From contig NZ_JAQNCY010000001.1 in the NCBI RefSeq assembly GCF_028368855.1, positions 930,001-994,000 of the forward strand: a stretch of DNA of 64,000 bases, in the 5' to 3' direction. Of the stretch, positions 19,459-29,427 are shown piece by piece. Position 1 is the first letter of the stretch. Each line of letters begins with the position of its first letter. Source of the stretch: Leisingera sp. SS27 (GTDB lineage: Bacteria > Pseudomonadota > Alphaproteobacteria > Rhodobacterales > Rhodobacteraceae). Position numbers and translations under genes: made by a program. Under the pieces are notes generated by a model that made no database searches, was not told the origin of the DNA, and worked only from the letters and a program-made list of their open reading frames with translations.

Positions 19459-20366
19459 GACGCATCCTCCACCATCCAGGCGCAGAGCTGGCCAAAGGTC
19501 ATGCCGCAGTGGGCCGCCTGTTCCGGCGCAAGAGAGGTCGGCGTCATGCCGGGCTGAGTGTTTGTTTCAAGCAGAACAAGCCCGCTGGCGCCGCGCGCCT
19601 CATCCCAGCGGAAATCGGTGCGGCTGACACCGCGGCAGCCCAGCACCTCATGCGCCTTCAGGGCATATTCCAGGCACAGGTCAAAGATTTCCCGCGGCAG
19701 ATCCGCAGGTAGCACATGGCGTGATCCGCCGGGCTTGTACTTGGCGTCATAGTCATACCAGCCGTCGGTCAGAATGTCCGTGACGGTCAGCGCCCGGTCC
19801 CCGACCACGGTGGTGGTCAGCTCGCGCCCCGGCGCATAGGTCTCGACCATCACCTCGGCCGGCATTTCCTCCGACAGCAGCGGCGGGCCGTTGGCGGCCT
19901 CATGCACGATATAGATGCCGACGCTGGAGCCCTCGTTGTTGGGCTTCACCACATAGGGAGGCGCCATAACATGGCCCGCGCTCACATCATCCTTGGCGAA
20001 CAGGCCGCTTTCGACCACCGGCAGCCCGGCGGCGCGGTAGACCTCTTTGGAGCGCTGCTTGTCCATTGCCAGCGCCGAGGCCAGCACACCGGAATGGGTA
20101 TAGGGGATCTGCAGCCATTCCAGCACGCCCTGGACGCAGCCGTCCTCGCCCCAGCGCCCATGCAGCGCGTTGAACACAACATCCGGCTTCACATCCAAAA
20201 GGCGCGCGTGCAAGTCAGCGCCTGCATCCACCTCGGCAACCTCGAACCCCTCACCGCGCAAAGCGGCCGCGCATTCACGGCCGCTGGACAGCGATACCTC
20301 GCGTTCGGCTGATGGGCCACCCATCAGCACCGCGACTTTCGGGAGTGCCCTGCTCGACTTACTCAC
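19446..20366 (-). CDS. ddl: D-alanine--D-alanine ligase
   Basis: A 306-residue ATP-grasp enzyme that makes the D-Ala-D-Ala dipeptide for peptidoglycan precursors. Seen are the N-terminal [14 protein letters not shown] motif, the [16 protein letters not shown]-grasp loop and the C-terminal [10 protein letters not shown] metal and substrate loop. Two consecutive GTG codons (20369 and 20366) lie 6-9 bases after GAGG, and either may be the start. A TTG at 20381 is less likely because the ribosome-binding site would fall inside the gene. Confidence 0.95.
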   Translation of the reverse strand: MSKSSRALPKVAVLMGGPSAEREVSLSSGRECAAALRGEGFEVAEVDAGADLHARLLDVKPDVVFNALHGRWGEDGCVQGVLEWLQIPYTHSGVLASALAMDKQRSKEVYRAAGLPVVESGLFAKDDVSAGHVMAPPYVVKPNNEGSSVGIYIVHEAANGPPLLSEEMPAEVMVETYAPGRELTTTVVGDRALTVTDILTDGWYDYDAKYKPGGSRHVLPADLPREIFDLCLEYALKAHEVLGCRGVSRTDFRWDEARGASGLVLLETNTQPGMTPTSLAPEQAAHCGMTFGQLCAWMVEDASCNR

Positions 20367-20658
20367 CACGAAACGCCTCAATATACGCGGGGCTTTTTGC
20401 CCCTGTTTCTTGGGACCCGTTACAGGCCCGCCTTTATAATTTGAACCGGATTTGTTCCGGCTGATCTGTGCAGGGCTGCACGCCCCTGAAACCGGCGGTG
20501 CCTTGCCGCCTGTGCGGCACCGTAACGCCCAAGATCTTACCGGCGCATTAACAGTGCCTTTACCACGGTTAAGATTTCCGCTTCCCGGACCTGTGCCAGG
20601 CCCTGTTCCTTTTCCAGCTGCCGGTGCAGAAGCCTTTGCCGGCGCTCAAGATTTCCGG

Positions 20659-21600
20659 TTATTCGGGAAGCGGATCACCTATCCGCATGATTTCCCACTC
20701 TAGCGTGATGCCGGAATCTTCGTAAACCTTTTTCCGCACATCTTCGCCCAGCCCTTCCAAATCTGCGGCAGTTGCGCCACCCGTATTGATCAGGAAGTTG
20801 GAATGCTTTTCGCTCATCTGCGCCCCGCCGCGCCGCGCACCGCGCATGCCGGCGTTGTCGATCACCTTCCAGGCCTTGAGGTCATGCACATCATCGGCCC
20901 GTCCCGTCGAAGAGAAACCCGCCGGGTTGCGGAAGGTGGATCCGGCAGAGCGGTCCCTGACCGGCTGGGTCTCGTCGCGCTTTTGCAGCTGCGCTGTCAT
21001 CCGGGCGTGCAGCTCTTCCGGGTCTCCCTTAGTGCCGCGCAGGGTGGCGGAAACCAGCACCGCGCCCTCGGGAAATGCAGTCTGGCGGTACCGGAAGTCC
21101 AGTTCCTGTGCCGCGATCTCGCGGATTTCGCCCTGGCGGGTTACGATGGTGGCTGACACGAACACATCCGCGGTGTAACTGCCGTAGCAGCCCGCATTCA
21201 TCCGCACCGCGCCGCCGATGGAGCCGGGAATGGTGCGCAGGAAGGTCAGGTCAATCCCCGCATCCGCCGCACGTTTTGCCACATGCGCATCCAGCGCCGC
21301 GGCGCCCGCGGTCACTGTATCGCCGTCAGCTTCAATGCTGTTGAACCCGCGGCCCAGACGGATCACCACCGCCCGCATGCCGCCGTCGCGCACGATCAGA
21401 TTGGAGCCAACCCCCATCGGGAACACTTGAACGCCCGGGTCCAGCTGGCGCAGGAATTCTGCCAGATCATCAATGTCCTCAGGCTGGAACAGATAGTCAG
21501 CCGGGCCGCCGACCCGCAGCCAGGTCAGTTCCGCAAGCGGTTTCTGCCCTGTAAGGCGGCCACGCACCGCCGGAAGTATAGCTTGATCTTGCGCCGCCAT
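20659..21600 (-). CDS. murB: UDP-N-acetylenolpyruvoylglucosamine reductase MurB
   Basis: A 313-residue FAD enzyme that reduces the enolpyruvyl group to make UDP-MurNAc. FAD-binding motifs are [19 protein letters not shown] and [26 protein letters not shown]. The catalytic serine loop is [10 protein letters not shown]. The start ATG at 21600 has GGAAG five bases upstream. In-frame ATGs at 21624 and 21639 have poorer sites. The 5' end overlaps the preceding small membrane gene by 76 bp in another frame. Confidence 0.94.
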   Translation of the reverse strand: MAAQDQAILPAVRGRLTGQKPLAELTWLRVGGPADYLFQPEDIDDLAEFLRQLDPGVQVFPMGVGSNLIVRDGGMRAVVIRLGRGFNSIEADGDTVTAGAAALDAHVAKRAADAGIDLTFLRTIPGSIGGAVRMNAGCYGSYTADVFVSATIVTRQGEIREIAAQELDFRYRQTAFPEGAVLVSATLRGTKGDPEELHARMTAQLQKRDETQPVRDRSAGSTFRNPAGFSSTGRADDVHDLKAWKVIDNAGMRGARRGGAQMSEKHSNFLINTGGATAADLEGLGEDVRKKVYEDSGITLEWEIMRIGDPLPE

Positions 21601-21863
21601 CGCCGCTTCCGCCCCAAGTTCCATCCTACAAACGCGCATAGTCCGTAAACAAGATGGCCGCGGAAATAAAGGGACAACGCAACCTCGCGGAAATCATGAA
21701 CGTGATCGGCAAAACACTGCTTCTGCTCCAGCCAGACCAGCGTGGCCAGCCAGCCTGCTGCAGCCAACGCCGCCAGCCAATGCCGCCGGAACCGGCCGAG
21801 GCAGTAAAAGCCAAGCAGCCACATCAGGCCAAAGGCCAGCCAAATTGCAGAAACGGCGATCAT
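21525..21863 (-). CDS. Small membrane protein between DUF2484 gene and murB
   Basis: A 112-residue protein that I do not recognise. The ATG at 21863 has GGAGG at ideal distance, which supports translation. Residues ~5-25, ~30-48 and ~65-85 are hydrophobic, and the C-terminus is strongly basic ([16 protein letters not shown]). Its 3' end runs 76 bp into murB in a different frame, so part of this stretch is doubly coding if both are expressed. The location inside the dcw cluster suggests an envelope role, but that is inference. Confidence 0.6.
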   Translation of the reverse strand: MIAVSAIWLAFGLMWLLGFYCLGRFRRHWLAALAAAGWLATLVWLEQKQCFADHVHDFREVALSLYFRGHLVYGLCAFVGWNLGRKRRWRRKIKLYFRRCVAALQGRNRLRN

Positions 21864-21991
21864 TGCCTGCCTCCACCGCCGGAAAGCACGTACCGGCATC
21901 AAACGGGTTACAAAGAGTATTCCCGCCTGAGTATCAGGCCAACCGGAAGAAAAGGTTAAACCTTTCGAACCACCAGCCCTTTTGTGAAGTT

Positions 21992-22240
21992 TTACCGGCC
22001 CAAAGCGCGTTTAACCCAGCGCCCGAAATACAGCACGGGCCAGCGCAGCACCGACATCCCCGCCAAGAGCACTGCCAGCCCCCACCAGGGGCCGTTTTCA
22101 TAGGTCACATACCCCAGCAGCGGAATGCCCAGCGCAATCAGCACGTAGGCCCGGCGCCAGTGGTTGTCGCGGCTGGGGATCATCGCCAGCACGTTTGCTG
22201 CCAGCGCCCAGACGGCGGCCAGGGTCAGCGACAGCGTCAT
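21992..22240 (-). CDS. DUF2484 family membrane protein
   Basis: An 82-residue protein matching the DUF2484 family, small membrane proteins found in Rhodobacteraceae near mur genes; function unknown. Three hydrophobic segments are visible (about residues 2-20, 30-47 and 52-68), with the family-like AMIPSRDNHWRRAY loop between the first two. It begins four bases after the murC stop and is therefore translated with the mur operon. The longer open frame back to 22273 overlaps murC and is not needed. Confidence 0.8.
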   Translation of the reverse strand: MTLSLTLAAVWALAANVLAMIPSRDNHWRRAYVLIALGIPLLGYVTYENGPWWGLAVLLAGMSVLRWPVLYFGRWVKRALGR

Positions 22241-22244
22241 CGCT

Positions 22245-23642
22245 CTAGCGCTCCAGACGCTGGGGCAGGCCATTGGCCCAGGTGCTGATGGTGCCGGCGC
22301 CGAGACAGACCACCATGTCGCCGGGGCGCGCCTGCTCGCGCACCAAGCGCTCCAGGTCTTCTTCGCTCAGGATGGCGCGGGCGTGGCGGTGGCCATGGCG
22401 GATCAGCCCTTCGACCAGATCATCGCGGCTGGCACCTTCGATCGGTTCCTCGCCGGCCGCGAACACTTCGGCAATTGCCACCACGTCCGCCTCGTTGAAA
22501 CAAGCGCAGAAATCTTCGAACAGGTTCGAAAGGCGCGAATAGCGGTGCGGCTGGTGCACAGCGATGACCCGGCCCTCGCAGGCCTGGCGCGCCGCCTTCA
22601 GCACCGCGGCGATCTCCACCGGGTGGTGGCCATAGTCGTCGATGATGGTGACACCCCCCACCTCGCCTACCTTGGTGAAACGGCGGTTGACGCCGCCAAA
22701 GGCCGCCAGAGCCTCGCGGATTTCGACACTGTTCATGCCCAGATGCCGCGCCACTGCCACCGCAGACAACGCGTTGGAAACATTGTGGTCCCCCGGCATA
22801 GGCAGGGTGCAGCCCTCGATCACCCGGTCCTCGGCCTGCAGCACCACGTCGAAATGCGCAACGCCGCCCTTGTAGGTCAGATTGACGGCGCGCACATCCG
22901 CCTGCGCGTTGAAGCCATAGGTCACCACCCGGCGGTCGGAAATCCGGCCCACCAGCGCCTGCACCTCGGGGTGGTCGGTGCAGCAGACGGCAACACCGTA
23001 GAACGGGATGTTGGAGACAAACTCCAGGAAACCGTCGCGCAGCGTGTCGAAGTCGCCCCAGTGCTCCATATGCTCAGGGTCGATATTGGTCACCACAGCG
23101 ATGGTTGCGGGCAGCCGGTTGAAGGAGCCGTCGCTCTCATCCGCCTCGACCACCATCCATTCGCCCTGACCCATCCGCGCGTTGGAGCCATAGGCGTGAA
23201 TGATGCCGCCGTTGACGATGGTCGGGTCAAATCCGCCGGCCACCATCAGTTCCGCCATCATTGTGGTGGTGGTGGTCTTGCCGTGGGTGCCGGCAATGGC
23301 GACGTTGGACTTGAGCCGCATCAGCTCTGCCAGCATGTCGGCGCGGCGCACCACCGGCAGGCCGCGCAGGCGGGCCTCGTCCAGTTCCGGGTTGCCCGGC
23401 TTGATTGCAGAGGAGATCACCACAACCGCGGCCTCCTCCAGGTTCTCCGCCTTCTGGCCGGTGAAAACGCGCGCGCCCAGCTTCTCCAGCCGCTCGGTGA
23501 TCTTGGAGGACTTCAGGTCCGAGCCCTGCACCATGTACCCGAGGTTCAAGAGCACCTCGGCGATACCCGACATACCGATGCCTCCGATCCCCACGAAATG
23601 GATCGGGCCAACGTCACCGGGCAGTTTGGTTGCAGGGTTCAT
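22245..23642 (-). CDS. murC: UDP-N-acetylmuramate--L-alanine ligase MurC
   Basis: A 465-residue Mur ligase that adds L-alanine to UDP-MurNAc. The N-terminal Rossmann motif is [17 protein letters not shown], the ATP-binding P-loop is GTHGKTTTT, and the central domain carries EADESDGSF and the [11 protein letters not shown] segment. The C-terminal domain includes [14 protein letters not shown] and HQPHRYSR. Length is typical. It is separated by five bases from murG. Confidence 0.97.
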   Translation of the reverse strand: MNPATKLPGDVGPIHFVGIGGIGMSGIAEVLLNLGYMVQGSDLKSSKITERLEKLGARVFTGQKAENLEEAAVVVISSAIKPGNPELDEARLRGLPVVRRADMLAELMRLKSNVAIAGTHGKTTTTTMMAELMVAGGFDPTIVNGGIIHAYGSNARMGQGEWMVVEADESDGSFNRLPATIAVVTNIDPEHMEHWGDFDTLRDGFLEFVSNIPFYGVAVCCTDHPEVQALVGRISDRRVVTYGFNAQADVRAVNLTYKGGVAHFDVVLQAEDRVIEGCTLPMPGDHNVSNALSAVAVARHLGMNSVEIREALAAFGGVNRRFTKVGEVGGVTIIDDYGHHPVEIAAVLKAARQACEGRVIAVHQPHRYSRLSNLFEDFCACFNEADVVAIAEVFAAGEEPIEGASRDDLVEGLIRHGHRHARAILSEEDLERLVREQARPGDMVVCLGAGTISTWANGLPQRLER

Positions 23643-23647
23643 GATCG

Positions 23648-24739
23648 TTATCCTTCCTCGGCCAGCTGCTCCACCAGTGCTGCCAGACGTTCGGCAGCAT
23701 CGGGGACCCCGGCGCTCAGTGCAGCGGTTGCCATCTGCGCGGCAGCCTGCGGGTTACTCAGAATCGCGCCCATATGCTCTGCCAGCACCGGGATATCAAG
23801 GGCGCTTTCGGGAATCATTACGGCAGCATTGGCATCAACCAGCCCGCGGGCATTGGCGCTCTGGTGATCGCCTGCAGCGGCGGCAAAGGGGATCAGGATC
23901 GACGGCCGCCCGATGATCGAGATATCCGCGACCGAGGAGGCGCCCGAGCGCGAGATCACCAGCTGCGCCTCCGACATGCAGGCGGGCACATCGGTGAAAA
24001 ACGTCTGCACATCGGCATTTATGCCGTGTTCGGCATAAAACGCATTGACCCGCTGCAGGTCTTCCTCGCGTGCCTGATGCGACACGCGCAGGTGCCTGCG
24101 GATCTCCTCCGGCAGCGCCGCCACAGCAGCGGGGACCACGTCAGACAGGATGCGCGCACCCTGGCTGCCGCCCATCACCAAAAGCGACATCGGGTAATCG
24201 CCCGGCGGGATATAGCCGGCAGCGGCCCGTTCCTTCACCGCGCTGCGGACCGGGTTGCCCACATGCTCATGCGCGACGCCTTGTGGCAGCGCGGTCGGCC
24301 AGGTGCCGCAGGCGACACCCGCGACGCGGGTGGCAAAGATCTGGTTGACGCGGCCCAGCACGCCGTTCTGCTCATGGATCATCCGCGGCAGTTTCAGCAG
24401 CGTCGCCGCCCCCAGCGCCGGGATAGACGGGTAGCCGCCAAAGCCGATCACCGCATCGGGGCGGTCACTGCGCATCTGCATCGCCATCGACAGGACGCCG
24501 CCGGCAATCTTCGGCGCCACCAGCGCCTTGGCCAGCAGACTGCCGCGGGCAAAGGTGGCAGAGGACACCTGCGAGATTTCAACCGCGCTGGGGAAGGACG
24601 CGGTATAGCGCGCACCGCGCGCATCCGTCGACAGCTTCACCCGCCAGCCGCGCGCCAGCATTATCTCGGCCAGCGCCTGTGCAGGAAACATATGGCCGCC
24701 GGTTCCGCCGGCAGCCATCAAAAGCATTTTCTGTGCCAT
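23648..24739 (-). CDS. murG: UDP-GlcNAc:undecaprenyl-PP-MurNAc-pentapeptide transferase MurG
   Basis: A 363-residue GT-B glycosyltransferase that converts lipid I to lipid II on the cytoplasmic face of the membrane. The first G-loop is [12 protein letters not shown], the second is [10 protein letters not shown], and the donor-binding region has [13 protein letters not shown] and [15 protein letters not shown]. It lies between ftsW and murC. Confidence 0.97.
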   Translation of the reverse strand: MAQKMLLMAAGGTGGHMFPAQALAEIMLARGWRVKLSTDARGARYTASFPSAVEISQVSSATFARGSLLAKALVAPKIAGGVLSMAMQMRSDRPDAVIGFGGYPSIPALGAATLLKLPRMIHEQNGVLGRVNQIFATRVAGVACGTWPTALPQGVAHEHVGNPVRSAVKERAAAGYIPPGDYPMSLLVMGGSQGARILSDVVPAAVAALPEEIRRHLRVSHQAREEDLQRVNAFYAEHGINADVQTFFTDVPACMSEAQLVISRSGASSVADISIIGRPSILIPFAAAAGDHQSANARGLVDANAAVMIPESALDIPVLAEHMGAILSNPQAAAQMATAALSAGVPDAAERLAALVEQLAEEG

Positions 24740-24764
24740 CGCAGCTGGTCTCTTTTCTCTCTCG

Positions 24765-25931
24765 TCAGCGGCCGCGGCCGTTCAGGTAATCGGCAATCCC
24801 GCCCTGCGGGCGCGTCCGGGTAAAGGCCAGCAACATACCCACCGCAATCCCGGTGGCAATCAGCGAAGATCCGCCATAGCTGACGAACGGCAAAGTCATG
24901 CCTTTGGCGGGCAAGAGCCGCACCGCAACCCCCATATTGATCATCGCCTGCACGCCGAACATGCACACCAGGCCAGTGCCCGCGAGGCGGATGAAGGTAT
25001 CGCGCTCGCGCATCAGCCGGAACAGCGAGCGCACAACGATGGAGGCGTAAAGCGCGATCAGCACCGCCACCAGCACCAGCCCGTATTCCTCTGCCGCAAC
25101 CGCCACGATGAAATCGGTATGGGCATCGGGCAGCGACCATTTCACCTGCCCCTCGCCGACGCCGACGCCGAACAGCCCGCCCTCGCGGATCGCGTTGGTG
25201 GCATAACCCAGCTGGGTTGTGGGATCGACATCCGGGTTCAGGAAGCCGTCGATGCGGCGGGCAAAGTGTTCCGAGCTGTTATAGGCAAAGACGCCGCCCA
25301 TCACGACCACCGCGGCCATGCAGACCAGCAGCAGCATCGGCGCCCCGGCGACAAAATACATCACGCCCCAGCCGAACAGGATCAGGCTTGCCTGGCCGAA
25401 ATCCGGCTGCAGGACCAGCATCATCACCACCATCATGCACAGCGCGAACGACATCAGCGTGCCCGGCGGGCCGTTGATCTGCTGGCTGGCCGCAATCATC
25501 CAGGCGGCCACCACGATGAAACCGGGCTTGAGGAACTCCGATGGCTGCAGCGAGGCAAAGCCAAGCGAGTACCAGCGCACCGCGCCCTTGCCGAAATCGG
25601 TTCCGAAGATCGGCAGGAAGGCCAGCGCCACAAAGGCGACCGCAAAGCCGACCACCGCCAGCCGCCGCACCAGCGTGGGCGACATCACCGAGGTGATCAG
25701 CATCGCCATCAGCGCCGTCAGGCCGAAAACCGCCTGCCGCTGCACATAGTGGAAATTTCCGAACCCGTTCCTTTCCGCCAGCGGCACCGAGGCGGCAAGC
25801 CCCAGCAGCAGCCCGATCACGAACAGCATCAGGATGCAGGACATTGTCCATTTATCCAGCGTCCGCCACCACTTGGGAAGAATCGGTTCACCAGCCTGCA
25901 CGGGAACCGCGCCATAGACCATCTCAGTCAT
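24765..25931 (-). CDS. ftsW: Septal peptidoglycan polymerase FtsW
   Basis: A 388-residue SEDS-family protein with about ten membrane helices that polymerises glycan strands with FtsI during division. Typical motifs are [39 protein letters not shown] and the C-terminal [13 protein letters not shown]. The start ATG at 25931 (MTEMVYG) is preceded by GGCGG. The open frame extends further upstream into arginine-rich sequence that is antisense to the divergent flavoprotein region. Confidence 0.97.
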   Translation of the reverse strand: MTEMVYGAVPVQAGEPILPKWWRTLDKWTMSCILMLFVIGLLLGLAASVPLAERNGFGNFHYVQRQAVFGLTALMAMLITSVMSPTLVRRLAVVGFAVAFVALAFLPIFGTDFGKGAVRWYSLGFASLQPSEFLKPGFIVVAAWMIAASQQINGPPGTLMSFALCMMVVMMLVLQPDFGQASLILFGWGVMYFVAGAPMLLLVCMAAVVVMGGVFAYNSSEHFARRIDGFLNPDVDPTTQLGYATNAIREGGLFGVGVGEGQVKWSLPDAHTDFIVAVAAEEYGLVLVAVLIALYASIVVRSLFRLMRERDTFIRLAGTGLVCMFGVQAMINMGVAVRLLPAKGMTLPFVSYGGSSLIATGIAVGMLLAFTRTRPQGGIADYLNGRGR

Positions 25932-26166
25932 GGGAATACCGCCACTATATGCCTCGTTCCGCCCCATTTTTCGGGGTCTCACAGAAACTGTAACGATTCG
26001 TGAGCCGCGGCGCCAGAAAAAGAACACAGTTCGGCAAGAATCCACCGCCCGCGCGGCGGCCCGTCTTGACAGGCAGGAAGCCGCCCGCCTGCCAGCGCCA
26101 ATCCGCCGGGCCGCGCCCGCCGGCCTGCCCCTTGCGCCGCCACCGGTTCCGTGGTGGATGCGCGCC

Positions 26167-27348
26167 ATGCGGATAAACACCCTGATTCTCGGCGCCGGCG
26201 CGGCTGGCATGATGTGCGCGGCCCGCGCGGGCGGCAGCACATTGGTGATTGACCACGCCAAGGCGCCGGGTGAAAAGATCCGCATTTCCGGCGGCGGCCG
26301 CTGCAACTTCACCAATATGTATGCAGAGGCGAAGAACTACCTCTCTGCCAATCCGCATTTCTGCAAGTCGGCGCTGGCGCGCTATACCCAGTGGGATTTC
26401 ATCGAACTGGTGGACCGCCACGGCATCGCCTGGCACGAAAAGACCCTGGGCCAGCTGTTCTGCGACGGCTCCTCCAAGCAGATCATCGCCATGCTGGTTG
26501 AGGAGATGCGGGCGGCCGGCGCCGACCTGTGGCTGCACACCTCTGTTGAGGCCGTGGCGCAAGCCGCAGACGGCTATACCGTCCGGCTGCTGCGCGAGGG
26601 CAAGGCGCAGACCGTCACCTGCCGCAACCTGGTGCTGGCGACCGGCGGCAAGTCGATCCCCAAGATGGGCGCCACTGGCCTCGCCTATGACCTTGCCCGC
26701 CAGTTCGGGCTTGAGGTGACAGAGACCCGCGCAGGCCTGGTGCCTTTCACATTCCCCGACGGGCGGTTTCAGCCGCTGGCGGGTGTCTCCCTGCCCGCGC
26801 GTCTCAGCAATGCGCGCACCGCCTTCGACGAAGCGCTCTTGTTCACGCACCGCGGCCTTTCCGGGCCCTCGGTGCTGCAGCTCTCCTCCTACTGGCGCGA
26901 GGGCGAGGAGATCACGGTCAACCTGATCCCGGATACCCCGCTTTATGCTCTCCTGCGCGACCAGCGCCAGACCGAAGGCCGCCGCGACCTGACAACCGAA
27001 CTTTCCCGCCACCTGCCCGGCAAGCTGGTGGATTTCCTTGCCCCGCAGCTGGGCCTCAAGGGCCGCCTGGCGGACCAGTCCGACGCCGCGCTTCAAGGCT
27101 TAAGCGAAGCCCTGCAAACCTGGCATCTGCTGCCCGCAGGCACCGAGGGCTACCGCACCGCCGAAGTCACCCTGGGCGGCATCTGCACCGGCGGCCTCTC
27201 CTCCAAGACCATGGAAGCCAAAGCCGCCCCCGGCCTTTTTGCGATCGGCGAAGCCGTGGACGTGACCGGCTGGCTTGGCGGCTACAATTTTCAGTGGGCC
27301 TGGTCCTCAGCCCATGCCGCAGGCACCGCCATCGCCGCCAAAGGCTGA
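26167..27348 (+). CDS. NAD(P)/FAD-dependent oxidoreductase, HI0933 family
   Basis: A 393-residue flavoprotein of the HI0933/BaiN-like family; the substrate is unknown for most members. It shows the dinucleotide-binding motif LILGAGAAGMMCAA, the family signature SGGGRCNFTN, the central LATGGKSIPKMGATG motif and a C-terminal FAD-binding stretch (GLFAIGEAVDVTGWLGGYNFQWAW). GGTGG lies seven bases before the ATG at 26167; an in-frame ATG at 26158 is an alternative. It is divergent from ftsW with ~235 bp between the starts. Confidence 0.88.
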   Translation: MRINTLILGAGAAGMMCAARAGGSTLVIDHAKAPGEKIRISGGGRCNFTNMYAEAKNYLSANPHFCKSALARYTQWDFIELVDRHGIAWHEKTLGQLFCDGSSKQIIAMLVEEMRAAGADLWLHTSVEAVAQAADGYTVRLLREGKAQTVTCRNLVLATGGKSIPKMGATGLAYDLARQFGLEVTETRAGLVPFTFPDGRFQPLAGVSLPARLSNARTAFDEALLFTHRGLSGPSVLQLSSYWREGEEITVNLIPDTPLYALLRDQRQTEGRRDLTTELSRHLPGKLVDFLAPQLGLKGRLADQSDAALQGLSEALQTWHLLPAGTEGYRTAEVTLGGICTGGLSSKTMEAKAAPGLFAIGEAVDVTGWLGGYNFQWAWSSAHAAGTAIAAKG

Positions 27349-27355
27349 GCACAGC

Positions 27356-27398
27356 TTGACATCCCCCCCGGGCGCCACCAATATAGTTACCATGGTAA
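27356..27398 (+). promoter_or_regulatory. Promoter and palindromic operator of the ABM-MarR pair
   Basis: TTGACA at 27356-27361 is followed 17 bases later by CAATAT (27379-27384); TATAGT at 27382 is an alternative -10. The perfect 12-bp palindrome TTACCATGGTAA (27387-27398) abuts the -10 element, where a bound dimer would block transcription. The MarR-type regulator encoded two genes on is the obvious candidate ligand-responsive repressor. Confidence 0.65.
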
Positions 27399-27416
27399 TA
27401 AAAATCGGAGCCTGCC

Positions 27417-27710
27417 ATGACAACCTCCTTTCAGCTTGTCGCCAAAATCACCCCGAAACCGGAGCATATGCAGGATGTGCGCCAAAGCCTGCTGGACATT
27501 CTGGCGCCGACCCGGGCCGAACCCGGCTGCCTGAAGTTCCTGCTGGCCGAAGGCCGCGACGGCAATTGCTTCTATCTGGACGAAGAATGGGCCAGCGACG
27601 ACGCCTTGGCGGCGCATTACGCAGCAGATTACATCACGCCGGTCTTCGCCAAATACGAAGCGTGGCTTGCCGCCCCGGTGGAAATCCACAAGATGACCCC
27701 GCTGGCCTGA
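27417..27710 (+). CDS. Putative quinol monooxygenase (ABM domain)
   Basis: A 97-residue protein with a single antibiotic-biosynthesis-monooxygenase domain, a dimeric ferredoxin-like fold that often oxidises quinols or aromatic compounds without a cofactor. Typical features are FQLVAKITPKPEH at the first strand, RAEPGCLKFLLAEG and the FYLDEEWASDDALAAHYAADY region. The start codon is followed closely by the operator-controlled promoter, leaving a short leader. The MarR gene starts five bases after the stop, so the two are co-transcribed. Confidence 0.85.
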   Translation: MTTSFQLVAKITPKPEHMQDVRQSLLDILAPTRAEPGCLKFLLAEGRDGNCFYLDEEWASDDALAAHYAADYITPVFAKYEAWLAAPVEIHKMTPLA

Positions 27711-27715
27711 CGCGA

Positions 27716-28150
27716 ATGTTCTTCCTCAAGGACCTGCCATCGCAGCAAATGGTCGGCACCTATGCCGAGGCTTACGGTGCCGACCCGGCCCATATCAGCG
27801 GCGCGCTTCTGATGATGCGCCGCGCCAGCCTTCTGATCCGCAGTCTGGAAGCCTTTTTCGCAGCACAAGGCCTGTCCCAGCTGCGGTTCCTGGTGCTGAT
27901 CGTGATCGACCGGGAACCGGACCGCGACTGGCTGAGTCCAAACGAGATCGCCGAGCGCATCGACGTGTCCAAACCGGTGATGACCCGCACCCTGCAATCG
28001 CTGCAGAAAGACGGGCTGATAACCATATCGGCAAGCCCTTCCGACGGGCGGTCAAAAAAGGCCATGCTGACAGCAGAAGGCCGACACCGGCTCAGAGAGA
28101 CTCTTCCCGGCTACTTCAAGATTTTGTCACAGGAAATGTCCAAAGGCTGA
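27716..28150 (+). CDS. MarR family transcriptional regulator
   Basis: A 144-residue winged-helix dimer repressor. The helix-turn-helix is around LSPNEIAERIDVSKPVMTRT and the wing around ISASPSDGRSKKAMLTAEG, the classic MarR DxRSK pattern. The ATG at 27716 lies five bases after the upstream stop; the longer frame from 27275 is spurious. It probably represses its own operon through the palindrome at 27387 and is released by a phenolic or quinone ligand (inference from the neighbouring monooxygenase). Confidence 0.88.
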   Translation: MFFLKDLPSQQMVGTYAEAYGADPAHISGALLMMRRASLLIRSLEAFFAAQGLSQLRFLVLIVIDREPDRDWLSPNEIAERIDVSKPVMTRTLQSLQKDGLITISASPSDGRSKKAMLTAEGRHRLRETLPGYFKILSQEMSKG

Positions 28151-28206
28151 GTTGCTGGGTTTCCCTCTTGGGTGAGAATGAAATCCTCCTTCTCTCAATT
28201 CAGCCT

Positions 28207-29103
28207 TCACCCGGCGAATTCTGCCACCTCCGCCAGCAGCCAGCTACGGAAGGCTGCTATGGCCGGGGCATCGCGGCGCCCCTCCGGGTAGACCAGCCAG
28301 ACAGAGATATCATCCTCCGTCACCAGATCGAACGGCTGCACCAGTGCGCCGCTGGCAATCAGGCCGCGGGCATAGGCCGGTGTCAGCAAGCAAGCGCCCT
28401 GTCCCGCAAGGGCCGCCTGAACTTCCAGCATCTGGGTGCCCAGGCTGTGCTGCTCGGCTGGCTTTGGCGGCGCTACGCCGGCTGCGCGGAACCACAGGGC
28501 CCAGGCCGGGTCCCCGGCATCCACCCGCGGCACCCGCAGCAGGTCGGCGGGCTGCTCCATAGGGCCAAAGGCCTCTATCAGCGCCGGCGTTATCAGCGGC
28601 GTATAGCTGCCGCGGATAAGAAGGTCCGCCGCCAGCCCCGGCCAGCTGCCGCGCCCGGCACGGATCGCCACGGTGGCCTCCCCCGCCAGCAAATCCGCCA
28701 CCCGCGGATTGACGTCCACCCTTGTGGTGATGCCGGGGTGCGCCACCTGAAACTGCCCCAGCCGCGGCGCCAGGATGAAGGCGGCAAAACTGGTGAGGGT
28801 GCTGATCACCAGCTCCTCGCCGCCGCCGCGCAGATCCGCCCATCCTTGGCGCAACAGATCCAGTGCTTCGCGGGCGTGGCGCTGCAAGGCCTCTCCCGCG
28901 GCGGTTGGCGCCACTCCGCGCGGCAGACGGCGGAACAGGGGCTGGCCCGCCCGGTCCTCCAGCAGCTTGATCTGATAGCTGACCGCAGCCTGCGTCATCG
29001 CCAGTTCCTCAGCCGCGCGGCTGAAACTGCCCAGCCGGGCCGCGGCTTCAAAGACGCGCACCGCCGGCAGCGGCGGCAAGGGGTTCACAGAGCGATCCAT
29101 CAA
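28207..29103 (-). CDS. LysR family transcriptional regulator, GcvA-like
   Basis: A 298-residue LysR-type regulator. The N-terminal winged helix (residues ~5-65) has FSRAAEELAMTQAAVSYQIKLLE, typical of the GcvA/AmpR-like subgroup; a linker helix and a periplasmic-binding-like effector domain follow. It is divergent from the small DUF1127-like gene, and a perfect inverted repeat lies in the 90-bp space between them. The ligand is unknown. Confidence 0.92.
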   Translation of the reverse strand: MMDRSVNPLPPLPAVRVFEAAARLGSFSRAAEELAMTQAAVSYQIKLLEDRAGQPLFRRLPRGVAPTAAGEALQRHAREALDLLRQGWADLRGGGEELVISTLTSFAAFILAPRLGQFQVAHPGITTRVDVNPRVADLLAGEATVAIRAGRGSWPGLAADLLIRGSYTPLITPALIEAFGPMEQPADLLRVPRVDAGDPAWALWFRAAGVAPPKPAEQHSLGTQMLEVQAALAGQGACLLTPAYARGLIASGALVQPFDLVTEDDISVWLVYPEGRRDAPAIAAFRSWLLAEVAEFAG

Positions 29104-29163
29104 GACAGCTTATACCAGGGCCGCTGAGATTCAATTGGTCATTGACGCGGCAAGCGGCCACAT

Positions 29164-29182
29164 CTTGTTCAGATAGAACAAG
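29164..29182. promoter_or_regulatory. Candidate LysR operator
   Basis: CTTGTTC-AGATA-GAACAAG is a perfect 7-5-7 inverted repeat and contains a T-N11-A core, the form expected for LysR-type sites. It lies 11 bp before the DUF1127-like ATG and 61 bp from the lysR ATG, so one site could control both genes. Confidence 0.6.
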
Positions 29183-29192
29183 GATCAGGCCC

Positions 29193-29357
29193 ATGGCTGA
29201 AATGCTTTCACAGATGACCCTTTGGCACGTTATCAGCAGAGCTTTTGCTTCGCACCCGCGCAAGGACGCCCCCGCCAGCCAGGCTGCCGGCCAGCAGCTC
29301 GCCCGCAGGCGGTTGAGCCACCTGCCGGAGCACCTGTTGCGCGATATCGGTCTTTGA
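29193..29357 (+). CDS. Small DUF1127-like protein
   Basis: A 54-residue protein ending in LSHLPEHLLRDIGL, which matches the C-terminal signature of DUF1127 proteins (LxxLPDHLLRDIGL). Short DUF1127 proteins are basic and several are stress-induced RNA-binding proteins. The ATG at 29193 follows AGGATCAGG. It is the only gene facing the LysR regulator and is followed by hairpins that probably terminate the transcript. Confidence 0.7.
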   Translation: MAEMLSQMTLWHVISRAFASHPRKDAPASQAAGQQLARRRLSHLPEHLLRDIGL

Positions 29358-29358
29358 C

Positions 29359-29427
29359 CCGGCTGCAGGCAGCCGGATGCGGGTGTTGGGACCTGTCAGA
29401 TGGCGGCAACTGCACGGCTGCCGCCAT
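29359..29427. terminator. Two hairpins between convergent genes
   Basis: CCGGCTGC-AG-GCAGCCGG at 29359-29376 directly follows the DUF1127-like stop. ATGGCGGCA ... TGCCGCCAT at 29400-29427 is a 9-bp stem just beyond the stop of the convergent thiamine-binding gene. T-tracts are weak. Confidence 0.55.
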
